Shown: one piece after another, positions 1 through 6,012 of the stretch
How the letters are laid out: every line of letters begins with the position of its first letter
How positions within the stretch are numbered: position 1 is the stretch's first letter
Source of the DNA: Armatimonadetes bacterium UBA5829
Lineage (GTDB): Bacteria > Armatimonadota > UBA5829
Reading direction: 5' to 3'
DNA: 6,012 nt
Assembly: GCA_002431715.1 (NCBI GenBank)
Contig: DJHI01000268.1
Location: forward strand, 1-6,012
Position numbers and translations under genes: made by a program
Notes under the pieces: generated by a model
Databases searched by the model: none
Seen by the model: the letters and a program-made list of their open reading frames with translations, nothing else
What the model was told of the DNA's origin: nothing

Positions 1-92
1 CGATCTCCGCCCGCAAGTTTGAAGCGAACCCGGACGGCTTCAAGTGCGGTCGGTGTGACTACGCGCGGATTTGCCCGGCGATGGAGTTCTGA
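1..92 (+). CDS. C-terminal end of a PD-(D/E)XK-type nuclease or helicase-nuclease with Fe-S cysteine motif (partial)
   Basis: The gene enters from the left edge; the readable frame begins at base 3 and gives 29 codons before TGA at 90-92. Seen: near the end are three cysteines spaced C-x2-C-x5-C (codons at 45, 54 and 72), in a context reading CGRCDYARIC followed by a proline. Family knowledge: this CxxCxYxxIC-like tail closes the RecB/Cas4-type PD-(D/E)XK nuclease domain in AddB, in UvrD-like helicases with a C-terminal nuclease, and in Cas4. There the three cysteines, with one further upstream, hold a 4Fe-4S cluster. Inference: because sbcDC follows on the same strand, the product is probably a DNA-end-processing helicase-nuclease (AddB-like or UvrD-nuclease) rather than Cas4, and no CRISPR repeats are seen. 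The catalytic residues are outside the window, so the exact family stays open. Confidence 0.72.
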   Translation, partial: ISARKFEANPDGFKCGRCDYARICPAMEF

Positions 93-208
93 CAATGGAG
101 CGGTTTGAAATGACAATAAGCTGCACATTGGGCGTCGCTTCCAGGGAACGTGAGCGCATTCGGTTCTAGTCCATCAAGAGCCATCTACTTGCGACTGATC
201 GAAACGAG

Positions 209-244
209 CACTGCGCGGCAGTCTACACCTCCGGGAGCGCAGTG
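209..244. repeat. Inverted repeat, 8-bp arms with 20-nt spacer
   Basis: The arms CACTGCGC (209-216) and GCGCAGTG (237-244) are perfect reverse complements separated by 20 nt. As RNA this would be a GC-rich hairpin with a large loop. No T-run follows on the + strand, so it is not a standard intrinsic terminator. It might be an operator or an mRNA structure in the sbcD leader. No partner protein can be named, and one 8-bp inverted repeat could also arise by chance. Confidence 0.45.
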
Positions 245-345
245 ATAATGCATTGAGATAGCTAACGTTGTGGCCACCTGGCTGCAAGAACAGAACGTGA
301 CAAGACAAGCTGTTGCCGGAGCTGATAGGCTGCTTGGGGCAAATG

Positions 346-353
346 AAAGGGGA
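346..353 (+). promoter_or_regulatory. Ribosome binding site of sbcD
   Basis: A purine-rich AAAGGGGA run ends 11 nt before the ATG at 365. The spacing is slightly long but acceptable. In-frame sequence upstream of 365 meets a TGA at 344-346, and the ATG at 354 is in another frame, so 365 is the first usable ATG for sbcD. Confidence 0.6.
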
Positions 354-364
354 ATGGTTCTGCT

Positions 365-1525
365 ATGCGATTTATTCACACGGGAGACTGGCATCTGGGC
401 AGGGTCTTTCACCAGATGCAGTTGATCGAAGACCAGGCATATATCTTGGACCAGTTCGTGGCGCTGGTTTCGGAAGAGAAGCCTGATGTGGTTCTGATCA
501 GCGGCGACGTTTATGATCGTGCAGTGCCTCCAACAGATGCGGTGAACTTGCTGAACGACGTTCTATCGCGACTGGTCCTCGGCTGCGGCACGCAAGTGAT
601 CATGGTTACAGGCAACCACGATAGTCCTGACCGACTTAATTTTGGATCTGATATCTTGGCGAAGGGTGGACTCCACGTGTGTGGACAGTGCTGCGCTCAG
701 CCATATTGTGCAACTGTCGCTGACGAGTATGGCCCGGTGCAGTTCTACGCTGTCCCATTCACCGATCCGGCAAGGGGTCGTGAGCTATTCGGCGACGAAG
801 ACATCAGAAGTCAACAGAGCCTTATGGCAGAGGCTTGTCGCAGAATCATCTCGGACAATGGCGGGAATGGCCGCTCTGTAGTCCTCGCACATACCTATGT
901 TGCAGGAGCTAGCTCGAGCGAATCGGAGCGCCCACTCTCAATGGGTGGCGTCGACGAGGTTGACCCAACTGTGTTTTCCGGATTCAGCTACGTAGCACTG
1001 GGGCATCTGCATTGCCCACAAGCCGCCGCCCCGAACGCGTTTTACGCAGGATCGATACTGAAATATTCATTCGGTGAGGGGAAGCAAGTCAAGTCTGTCA
1101 ACCTCATTGAGATGGACTCTTCAGGTAAGTGCAAGGCGGAAGCCGTGAAGTTGTCTGCCCGTCGGGATGTGCGGGTCATAGAAGGCGAACTCGAAGTGAT
1201 TCTCGCGAATCCTGCCTGCTATGGCTGCGCTGATGACTACCTCCAGATAATCCTTCACGATAAGCAGGCAATACTGGACCCTATGGGCAAACTGCGAGAG
1301 GTGTTCCCAAATGTGCTAGACGTTCAACGTCCTGTTTTCTTGAGTGCCATCTCACCAGCATCTGGAGGCTTCCGACCGGGAAAAGATGGACGCAGTGCTC
1401 TCGACTACTTCGACGCATTCTACAAGGAGATCACTTCTCAACAGATGTCGGATCAGGAGAAAGAGGCATTCTCTGGCGTCCTTGAGAAAATGGAAGCTTG
1501 TGACAGAGAGGTGGCGGGACAATGA
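365..1525 (+). CDS. sbcD: Exonuclease subunit SbcD (Mre11-like metallophosphoesterase)
   Basis: The protein has 386 residues, a normal length for SbcD (about 390-400 in B. subtilis and E. coli). It is the nuclease half of the SbcCD complex, a Mn-dependent nuclease that cuts DNA hairpins and trims blocked or protein-bound double-strand ends. All calcineurin-like phosphoesterase motifs are visible: GDWHLG (D8, H10), GDVYDR (D48), GNHDS (N84, H85), the histidine of VLAHTYVAG (H176) and GHLH (H214, H216). These residues supply the two-metal site and the catalytic histidine. Residues from about 265 to the end form the capping and SbcC-binding region, ending in a charged helix. The start is fixed by an in-frame stop at 344-346 and an SD at 346-353. 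The stop overlaps the sbcC start (ATGA), indicating one transcript and coupled translation. Oddities are a cysteine cluster at C106/C109/C110/C115 and a CxxC pair at C285/C288, which I do not recall from typical SbcD. Confidence 0.96.
   Translation: MRFIHTGDWHLGRVFHQMQLIEDQAYILDQFVALVSEEKPDVVLISGDVYDRAVPPTDAVNLLNDVLSRLVLGCGTQVIMVTGNHDSPDRLNFGSDILAKGGLHVCGQCCAQPYCATVADEYGPVQFYAVPFTDPARGRELFGDEDIRSQQSLMAEACRRIISDNGGNGRSVVLAHTYVAGASSSESERPLSMGGVDEVDPTVFSGFSYVALGHLHCPQAAAPNAFYAGSILKYSFGEGKQVKSVNLIEMDSSGKCKAEAVKLSARRDVRVIEGELEVILANPACYGCADDYLQIILHDKQAILDPMGKLREVFPNVLDVQRPVFLSAISPASGGFRPGKDGRSALDYFDAFYKEITSQQMSDQEKEAFSGVLEKMEACDREVAGQ
1508..1513 (+). promoter_or_regulatory. Ribosome binding site of sbcC inside the end of sbcD
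   Basis: GAGGTG lies 8 nt before the sbcC ATG at 1522 and matches the core of the bacterial Shine-Dalgarno consensus. It sits within the last codons of sbcD and, with the 4-bp ATGA overlap, supports 1522 as the true start and translational coupling that keeps the two subunits in balance. Confidence 0.75.
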
Positions 1526-4473
1526 AACCGATCAAGTTAACGCTCAGCGCGTTCGGACCGTTTGATGGTACGCAGGAGATTGACTTCCGGCAACTGGGAG
1601 TCCATAAGCTGTTTCTCATATCTGGCCCTACAGGCTCGGGCAAGACCACAATCCTTGATGCTATCAGCTTTGCTCTGTATGGAGATACGTCCGGTGCCGA
1701 AAGGAAAGCGACGCATATGCGTAGCGACTACGCGGACCGATTAACTCCTACGGAGGTCATATACGAGTTCGCCATCGGGGATCGCGCCTACAAAGTCAAG
1801 CGCAATCTTGAATATGTCAGGCATTCAGCCCGCGGTAACAAGGAAACTAGAGAGAAAGCAAACGCTTACCTATGGGAGATAACGGGATCTGGCGGAGATG
1901 ACGGTGTCTTAGTGGCAACTGGGCTAACAGAAGTGACAGACATGTCTCAACGATTGCTTGGGTTCAACAGCAGCCAGTTTCGGCAAGTCGTAGTGCTTCC
2001 GCAAGGCAAGTTCAGGGAATTGCTGACGGCAGGCTCCCAGTCGCGTGAGGAAATACTGAAGACTCTGTTTGGAACTGAGTACTATCGGCGAGTCGAAGAA
2101 GAGCTCAAGAAAGCCTCGGAAGCGATCAGGCACGACCGCGAGCAGCTTCAGGAACGGCGAGACATACTCCTGGAGCAGTCTGGCGTAGAGTCCAGCGAAG
2201 AGCTACAAGATCGCAAAGCGGATATCGACGCAGGTCTTCAACTGCTTTCCGATCTCATTGGCGATACCCAACGCAGGTACAAGGAGGCGGAGCAGGATCT
2301 CAAAGAGGGACAGGAGAACCAACGCAAAATCCAAGAGCATACTGAAGCCAAGTCTGCAATCGACGAACTAGCCCTGAAGCAAGATGAACATGAGACCAAA
2401 CGTAGGACGCTGGGACGGGCACGGAAAGCCCTCGGGCTGAAGGATGTTGAGGACCATTTTAGAGACCGAGCCAAAGAAGCTGAGGACGCTAACGCTGTAT
2501 TGGTCGACGCTCGCCTTGAGCTCGGTGAAGCACAGCAGGAGAACACGAAAGTAGAAGAGCGGCATGAACGAGCGGCAGTTCGCGAGGCTACCGTTGAGAA
2601 GCTGGGACAGCGGATCCAGCACATGAACAGGATGCTCGTCAATGTGAGGAGTGTTGATTCCGCTCGGAAGGATGCTCTAAACGCGGGACTGCGAAAGCTC
2701 CGCCTTGAAGAGCAGGAAGCGGCGACAGACCTGGAACTTCGGCGGCAGCTTGAGGAGGCGATGGGGGAACACTCGATTGCGTCACGTCATCGGGACGACG
2801 CGAAGGAACATCTGCTTAAAACGAGAGACGAAATGACCGCCGCAAAAACGGCATACGAGTCGGTTCAGCAGCAGTGGATAGACGGGCAAGCCGCCATCCT
2901 GAGCGCTGAACTTAGAGATGGAGTGCCCTGTCCGGTCTGTGGGTCAACCGACCATCCAAGTAAGGCCCACACCGATACCGAATTGCCCGAGAGAAGCACT
3001 GTCCAAGAGGCACTAGAAACGCTTCAGAGGCTTGAACGGAGCGAGAACGAAGCTCGCGATGCTCTGGATAAGATGGAGAAGGCGGTCTCGGCGGCAGAGA
3101 CGCAAGTCGCTGTCTTGCGGAATGTGGTCGGTGATCCCGTTGGCAAGGTGTTGGATTGGGAAGATAGGCTAACTCAAGCTACGTCCGCACTAGACTTAGC
3201 CGTCGAGGCGGCGTATAAGCAGTACGCAGACTTCGATCCGTCCGATTCGAATATTGCCCCGTTGGAAGACCTTTCCGGCGACGCCGAGCAAAGGAGGAAT
3301 AGAATACGTGCAGAGATAGCACGAGCTAACGCGGCACTTGCTAGCACAGAGTCGGCCCTTAGAGAACGTCTGACTGACTCTGAACAAGGTATGGAAACGG
3401 AACTCGAGGTCAGCCGCCGGATAGAGAAGGCGACCCTGCTCAGGGAAAGGATCAACGAGCGGATAGCTACGGCACGCGAACACCTACAGAAGGCCGGTAA
3501 TCGACTTGCCACAGCCAAGGCCGGTGAAAAGAATGCAACAGATGATCTTCGGAAGAAGACACGGATTGCGGATGAAAGCAGGTCCCGTTTTCAGGAGCGT
3601 CTTCTGGAAGTCGGGTTCGTGGATAACGATGACTACCACTCTGCCGTTCTTGCTGATGAGGAAATTCAGGAGCTAGAAGAAAGCATCACCGAGTATGACA
3701 ATGATTGCGTTGGAGCAAGGCAACGTCTGACCAATGCTGAGAAAGCGGTTAAGGGAGTTGAGGAACCCGATCTGGATTCGCTGCATAGAACTGCGGAGAT
3801 CTGCCGTAAGGAGTACGAGCAGACAGTCTTGGACAAGGAGCGGCACGACTCTGCATTGCAAGACACTACCAGATCCGTTCAGCAGGTTGGTGACGCAGAA
3901 AACGAAATGCGGCACCTGGAGGAAAGGTTCCGCGTGGTCGGCACGATCTCACAGGTCGCTAACGGGCAGCTTGGAGTCAAATTGACTTTTCATCGCTTCG
4001 TTCTTGGTGTCTTATTGGATGAGGTGCTTGCCCAAGCGTCGAACAGGCTCCAACTGATGACCAATAATCGCTTCTCATTGGAGCGTGCGCGAGAAGCGAC
4101 GAACAGGCAATCAGCGTTTGGACTGGACCTACTTCTCTATGACGCTTACTCAGGAACCAACCGACCGGTGACGCAATTCTCAGGTGGCGAGAGCTTTCTG
4201 GCATCACTTGCACTTGCTCTTGGGCTTGCGGACGTGGTCCAGGCAAGCAGCGGAGGTGTCTACTTGGAGACGATCTTCGTCGACGAAGGTTTTGGCAGTC
4301 TTGACCCAGAAGCTCTGGACCGAGTAATGGAGACACTAATCGATCTCCAAGCTGGCGGCAGGCTGGTTGGCATCATCTCACACGTGGAAGAACTGAGATC
4401 ACGCATCAGCGCCCGCTTGGAGGTCACAAGTGACAGATCAGGTCGGAGTTCCGCTCGGATTCTGTCGGCTTAG
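1522..4473 (+). CDS. sbcC: Exonuclease subunit SbcC (Rad50-like SMC ATPase)
   Basis: The protein has 983 residues, within the family range though shorter than E. coli SbcC (1048). It is the ATPase and DNA-tethering partner of SbcD: ATP binding dimerises the heads and gates SbcD nuclease access to DNA ends. Motifs are in full order: N-terminal FGPF strand (11-14); Walker A GPTGSGKTT (35-43); Q-loop in LPQGKF (Q161); a long charged heptad-type coiled coil from about 190; the zinc hook CPVC (C470, C473) followed by GSTDHP; a returning coiled coil to about 800; ABC signature FSGGES (886-891); Walker B with D-loop IFVDEGFGSLD (918-928, catalytic E922); and the H-loop histidine in ISHVEE (H954). 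The reading frame is intact with no lost key residue, so the ATPase should be functional. The start is supported by the internal SD at 1508-1513. The gene ends facing a convergent recombinase across 435 bp. Confidence 0.97.
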   Translation: MKPIKLTLSAFGPFDGTQEIDFRQLGVHKLFLISGPTGSGKTTILDAISFALYGDTSGAERKATHMRSDYADRLTPTEVIYEFAIGDRAYKVKRNLEYVRHSARGNKETREKANAYLWEITGSGGDDGVLVATGLTEVTDMSQRLLGFNSSQFRQVVVLPQGKFRELLTAGSQSREEILKTLFGTEYYRRVEEELKKASEAIRHDREQLQERRDILLEQSGVESSEELQDRKADIDAGLQLLSDLIGDTQRRYKEAEQDLKEGQENQRKIQEHTEAKSAIDELALKQDEHETKRRTLGRARKALGLKDVEDHFRDRAKEAEDANAVLVDARLELGEAQQENTKVEERHERAAVREATVEKLGQRIQHMNRMLVNVRSVDSARKDALNAGLRKLRLEEQEAATDLELRRQLEEAMGEHSIASRHRDDAKEHLLKTRDEMTAAKTAYESVQQQWIDGQAAILSAELRDGVPCPVCGSTDHPSKAHTDTELPERSTVQEALETLQRLERSENEARDALDKMEKAVSAAETQVAVLRNVVGDPVGKVLDWEDRLTQATSALDLAVEAAYKQYADFDPSDSNIAPLEDLSGDAEQRRNRIRAEIARANAALASTESALRERLTDSEQGMETELEVSRRIEKATLLRERINERIATAREHLQKAGNRLATAKAGEKNATDDLRKKTRIADESRSRFQERLLEVGFVDNDDYHSAVLADEEIQELEESITEYDNDCVGARQRLTNAEKAVKGVEEPDLDSLHRTAEICRKEYEQTVLDKERHDSALQDTTRSVQQVGDAENEMRHLEERFRVVGTISQVANGQLGVKLTFHRFVLGVLLDEVLAQASNRLQLMTNNRFSLERAREATNRQSAFGLDLLLYDAYSGTNRPVTQFSGGESFLASLALALGLADVVQASSGGVYLETIFVDEGFGSLDPEALDRVMETLIDLQAGGRLVGIISHVEELRSRISARLEVTSDRSGRSSARILSA

Positions 4474-4534
4474 TTGCGGTTGCCAATAGCTCGTGTCTGA
4501 TGTCTTCTTGGCTGACCTGTATCGCTGGTTCCTG

Positions 4535-4569
4535 ACTGAGCTTAGTCGTCTGAGACGAACTGGCTCAGT
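4535..4569. repeat. 35-bp symmetric interrupted dyad, possible recombinase, regulatory or terminator site
   Basis: Outer arms ACTGAGC (4535-4541) and GCTCAGT (4563-4569) are perfect reverse complements. Inner arms TCGTCT (4546-4551) and AGACGA (4553-4558) are also perfect and flank a single central G at 4552. The two unmatched 4-nt spacers are of equal length, so both palindromes share one centre: 13 of 17 positions per half-site pair. It lies about 60 bp after the sbcC stop. As RNA it folds into a stem with a 4x4 internal loop, but the inner hairpin would lack a proper loop and no T-tract follows, so it is a poor intrinsic terminator. As DNA it resembles a dimer-binding site. A serine recombinase attachment site is possible, although these usually centre on a 2-bp core, which an odd-length dyad does not match. 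Confidence 0.55.
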
Positions 4570-4603
4570 GTTGTGCCAGTCATCTTGGAAGACCGTGACA
4601 CAA

Positions 4604-4627
4604 ACTGAATCTATGACTGAATCTATG
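4604..4627. repeat. Two exact tandem copies of a 12-bp unit
   Basis: ACTGAATCTATG occurs at 4604-4615 and again directly at 4616-4627 without mismatch. It is probably a simple slippage duplication. The 12-bp length is a multiple of three, so it would not disturb a reading frame, but no supported gene covers it. Confidence 0.8.
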
Positions 4628-4908
4628 CTTGTCGTTGCCGGGCTTTCCTCTGTGACTCTTGCTACCCAGGAGTCCGGTGACGAAAACCGCTCTTGGCTCT
4701 TGCTAACCGTCGCTTGGTCCGTCAAATCGTTTAGTTGTCAACGAAAACAGGACTTTTGAGCTGCTCGAAATCGCTCTCAGGAAACTCCTTGAGTTCAGAC
4801 TGATGCCTCAGCTTGAGAACGGGGCACTAGTGTTGCTGGTGGCGGCAGGAATCACGTCTCCAAGACTTCCGATAACACCGAGACAGTGCTCAAGGTGAGT
4901 TGGTAGTT

Positions 4909-6012
4909 TTACTCGCGGTTGCTTGCCCTACCACATGAATGACCAAGTCCGGAGTCCATTCCCAATTGAGGGAGTGGGCTTTTGACTTTTATGAGGATTT
5001 CCTTCTTGTCGGGGTGCACGATTATGCTCCTGATGAACTGCTTGAGCACTAACCGTTTCTGCCCATCATCAGTGCTCTCCAGTCTTTTTCTCAGCTCACA
5101 CGCTTTCTTACGAAGATCATTTGCGGCAATGAGTTTGGGAGCGTGAACGTTCCCGAGTTGCTCCAGACGATGCTTTTTGGCTGAAAGCTCTGACACGGCT
5201 TTAGAGACCTCGCCAGCAGGCAATCCCTCTGCAACGGCTGTCATCAGACGCTCTATCTTTAGGTTTATTGTATGTATCGCTTCCAGACGCTGTTTTTCGG
5301 TTTCCTGACAACGAATGTTTTGCTCACTCGCCCAACTGTTATACCTCCTTATTGTCTCACTAAGTTGGGACGCATCCTCTGGTAATGCATTCTCCAGGAC
5401 ATCGAAAACTGCCGCTTCCAAATCATCCTTTCTGACGTGCCAGCAGGTAGAACAGTCCTCGCCACGGCGATAGAGATAGCTGCCACAGAGATAGTAGTCT
5501 ATTCCCTCTTTAGTTCTTCCTGCCAGTGGCGATCCACAGCTGCTGCAAACCATCATTCCTCCGGAAAGCAGATACCGACTCGGTTTTCCGCCTCTGCTGA
5601 CAACAATCTGTTTCCTGCTCTGATTGAGAGCATAGATCGCGTCGGCTTCCTCCAGCGTAATGATTGCAGGATGCGCGTTCTCGATGATCTTCCATTCTTC
5701 AGGATCTCGATATCGTTTGCCTCCACCCTGGAAACTACGACGATTATAGAAACCGAAGCCAGCATACTGAAGGATCTTGTCTTTTTGAAGAAGATAATAG
5801 ACACTGCTCGCTGACCAGGGGCCACCTTTTCGAGGAGATGGTATGCCAGCGGCAGTCAACTCGGCTGCAATTCCATCGACACCCAACCCGCGCTTTAGGC
5901 GCCAGTCAATGAGCATCATCCGTGCCCACTCCCAAATCGCATAACCGTTGACAATCTCCTCATCCAAGAGCCATATACAGTGGCTGATTCTTTGGTATTT
6001 CCGATCTACATC
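4909..6012 (-). CDS. Large serine recombinase, C-terminal part (5' end outside the window)
   Basis: The frame is open from the right edge to TAA at 4909-4911, giving 367 residues. A TTG at 5967-5965 could be read as a start, but the frame continues upstream without a stop and a recombinase domain needs preceding sequence, so the gene almost certainly begins outside. Domains (window numbering): recombinase DNA-binding domain at about 1-130, with the GIAAELTAAGIPSPRKGGPW...VYYLL segment and an NRR motif; zinc ribbon with C156-x2-C159, C176 and C187/C190; a coiled-coil segment at about 215-290; and a C-terminal strand-helix region typical of the family. Such enzymes carry out site-specific integration, excision or inversion by a serine-linked strand exchange; the coiled coil controls integration versus excision. 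The resolvase-like catalytic domain with the active serine is not visible, so activity cannot be judged. The gene converges on sbcC and is probably part of an integrated element or its remnant. Confidence 0.9.
   Translation of the reverse strand, partial: DVDRKYQRISHCIWLLDEEIVNGYAIWEWARMMLIDWRLKRGLGVDGIAAELTAAGIPSPRKGGPWSASSVYYLLQKDKILQYAGFGFYNRRSFQGGGKRYRDPEEWKIIENAHPAIITLEEADAIYALNQSRKQIVVSRGGKPSRYLLSGGMMVCSSCGSPLAGRTKEGIDYYLCGSYLYRRGEDCSTCWHVRKDDLEAAVFDVLENALPEDASQLSETIRRYNSWASEQNIRCQETEKQRLEAIHTINLKIERLMTAVAEGLPAGEVSKAVSELSAKKHRLEQLGNVHAPKLIAANDLRKKACELRKRLESTDDGQKRLVLKQFIRSIIVHPDKKEILIKVKSPLPQLGMDSGLGHSCGRASNRE

Larger units (their letters stand above)
93..364. other. Intergenic region between the nuclease-like gene and sbcD
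   Basis: This is a 272-bp gap with no recognisable gene. All frames break up quickly. The one start with a plausible Shine-Dalgarno is ATG at 95 (GGAG at 83-86), but it reads only 24 codons to TAG at 167-169 and resembles nothing I know. The gap holds an 8-bp perfect inverted repeat (209-244) and the sbcD ribosome binding site at its right end. I could not pick out a good sigma-70 promoter with both boxes at normal spacing, although a gap this long leaves room for sbcDC to have its own promoter. Confidence 0.6.
4474..4908. other. Convergent intergenic region between sbcC and the serine recombinase
   Basis: These 435 bp lie between two converging genes. They contain a symmetric 35-bp dyad (4535-4569), a 12-bp tandem duplication (4604-4627), and two weak + strand open frames. 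One runs from GTG 4493 to TGA 4759 (88 codons), with no Shine-Dalgarno and no recognisable motif. The other is open from 4707 to TGA 4896-4898 with no good start; its first in-frame ATG is at 4803. A - strand frame at 4438-4725 starts with TTG, lacks an SD and overlaps the sbcC end. I do not call any of these as genes. They may be chance, or remnants of a decayed gene. No T-rich intrinsic terminator is evident for either flanking gene. Confidence 0.6.

Noticed and set aside
95..169. A 24-codon ORF 2 bp after the upstream stop codon, with GGAG at good spacing.
   Set aside because: It is too short, has no recognisable motif, and the SD-like GGAG is also just the penultimate codons of the upstream gene. 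It is not called without conservation evidence.
2238..2642. A 134-codon open frame antisense to sbcC.
   Set aside because: It lies within the coiled-coil coding region. The serine- and arginine-rich translation is what the reverse of Glu/Lys/Ala-rich codons gives. The sbcC frame fully explains the region.
3977..4336. A 119-codon antisense frame over the SbcC C-terminal ATPase head.
   Set aside because: It is a shadow of the conserved signature and Walker B coding sequence on the + strand, with no start signal or known domain.
4438..4725. A 95-codon - strand frame with a TTG start downstream of the recombinase.
   Set aside because: It has no Shine-Dalgarno, no motif, a Ser/Thr-rich composition and overlaps the sbcC 3' end. 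It is probably chance.
4846..4885. GTCTC ... GAGAC inverted repeat just after the recombinase stop, considered as a terminator.
   Set aside because: The stem is only 5 bp with a loop of about 19 nt and no following T-run on the - strand.
4476..4922. Short direct repeat GCGGTTGC just after the sbcC stop (4476-4483) and inside the recombinase end (4915-4922), which might look like target-site duplications around the gap.
   Set aside because: It is only 8 bp, and one copy lies within coding sequence. It is too weak to claim an insertion footprint.
5437..5814. A 125-codon + strand frame opposite the recombinase.
   Set aside because: The - strand frame encodes clear recombinase and zinc-ribbon features here, so the + frame is a shadow.

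Overview
The window is bacterial DNA. Genes are close together, two of them share an ATGA stop/start overlap, Shine-Dalgarno-like sequences precede the starts, and the gene families are bacterial DNA-repair and site-specific recombination types. Base composition looks moderate, slightly GC-rich by eye. I cannot name a phylum: SbcCD and large serine recombinases are too widespread to point to one lineage.

Layout. (1) Positions 1-92 hold the last 29 codons of a + strand gene whose tail carries a C-x2-C-x5-C motif. This is typical of the iron-sulfur staple that closes the PD-(D/E)XK nuclease domain of AddB-, Cas4- and UvrD-nuclease-type proteins. (2) Positions 93-364 are a gap of about 270 bp with one clear inverted repeat and no convincing gene. 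(3) Positions 365-1525 encode SbcD, an Mre11-like nuclease. (4) Positions 1522-4473 encode SbcC, a Rad50-like SMC ATPase, overlapping sbcD by 4 bp. (5) Positions 4474-4908 are a 435-bp convergent intergenic stretch with a symmetric 35-bp dyad, a 12-bp tandem duplication and some weak open frames. (6) Positions 4909-6012, on the - strand, encode the C-terminal 367 residues of a large serine recombinase. Its N-terminal catalytic domain lies beyond the right edge.

How it fits together. SbcD and SbcC form one nuclease complex that opens DNA hairpins and processes blocked double-strand ends. The gene before them, probably a helicase/nuclease of RecBCD/AddAB type or a related exonuclease, suggests a double-strand-break-processing cluster like the addB-addA-sbcD-sbcC order known from Bacillus subtilis. 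The convergent serine recombinase is a mobility gene. It suggests that an integrated element or its remnant abuts the repair cluster, with the unexplained intergenic stretch between them.

I see no convincing new multi-gene system. The points most worth a second look are the dyad between sbcC and the recombinase, the recombinase element itself, and an unusual cysteine cluster in SbcD.
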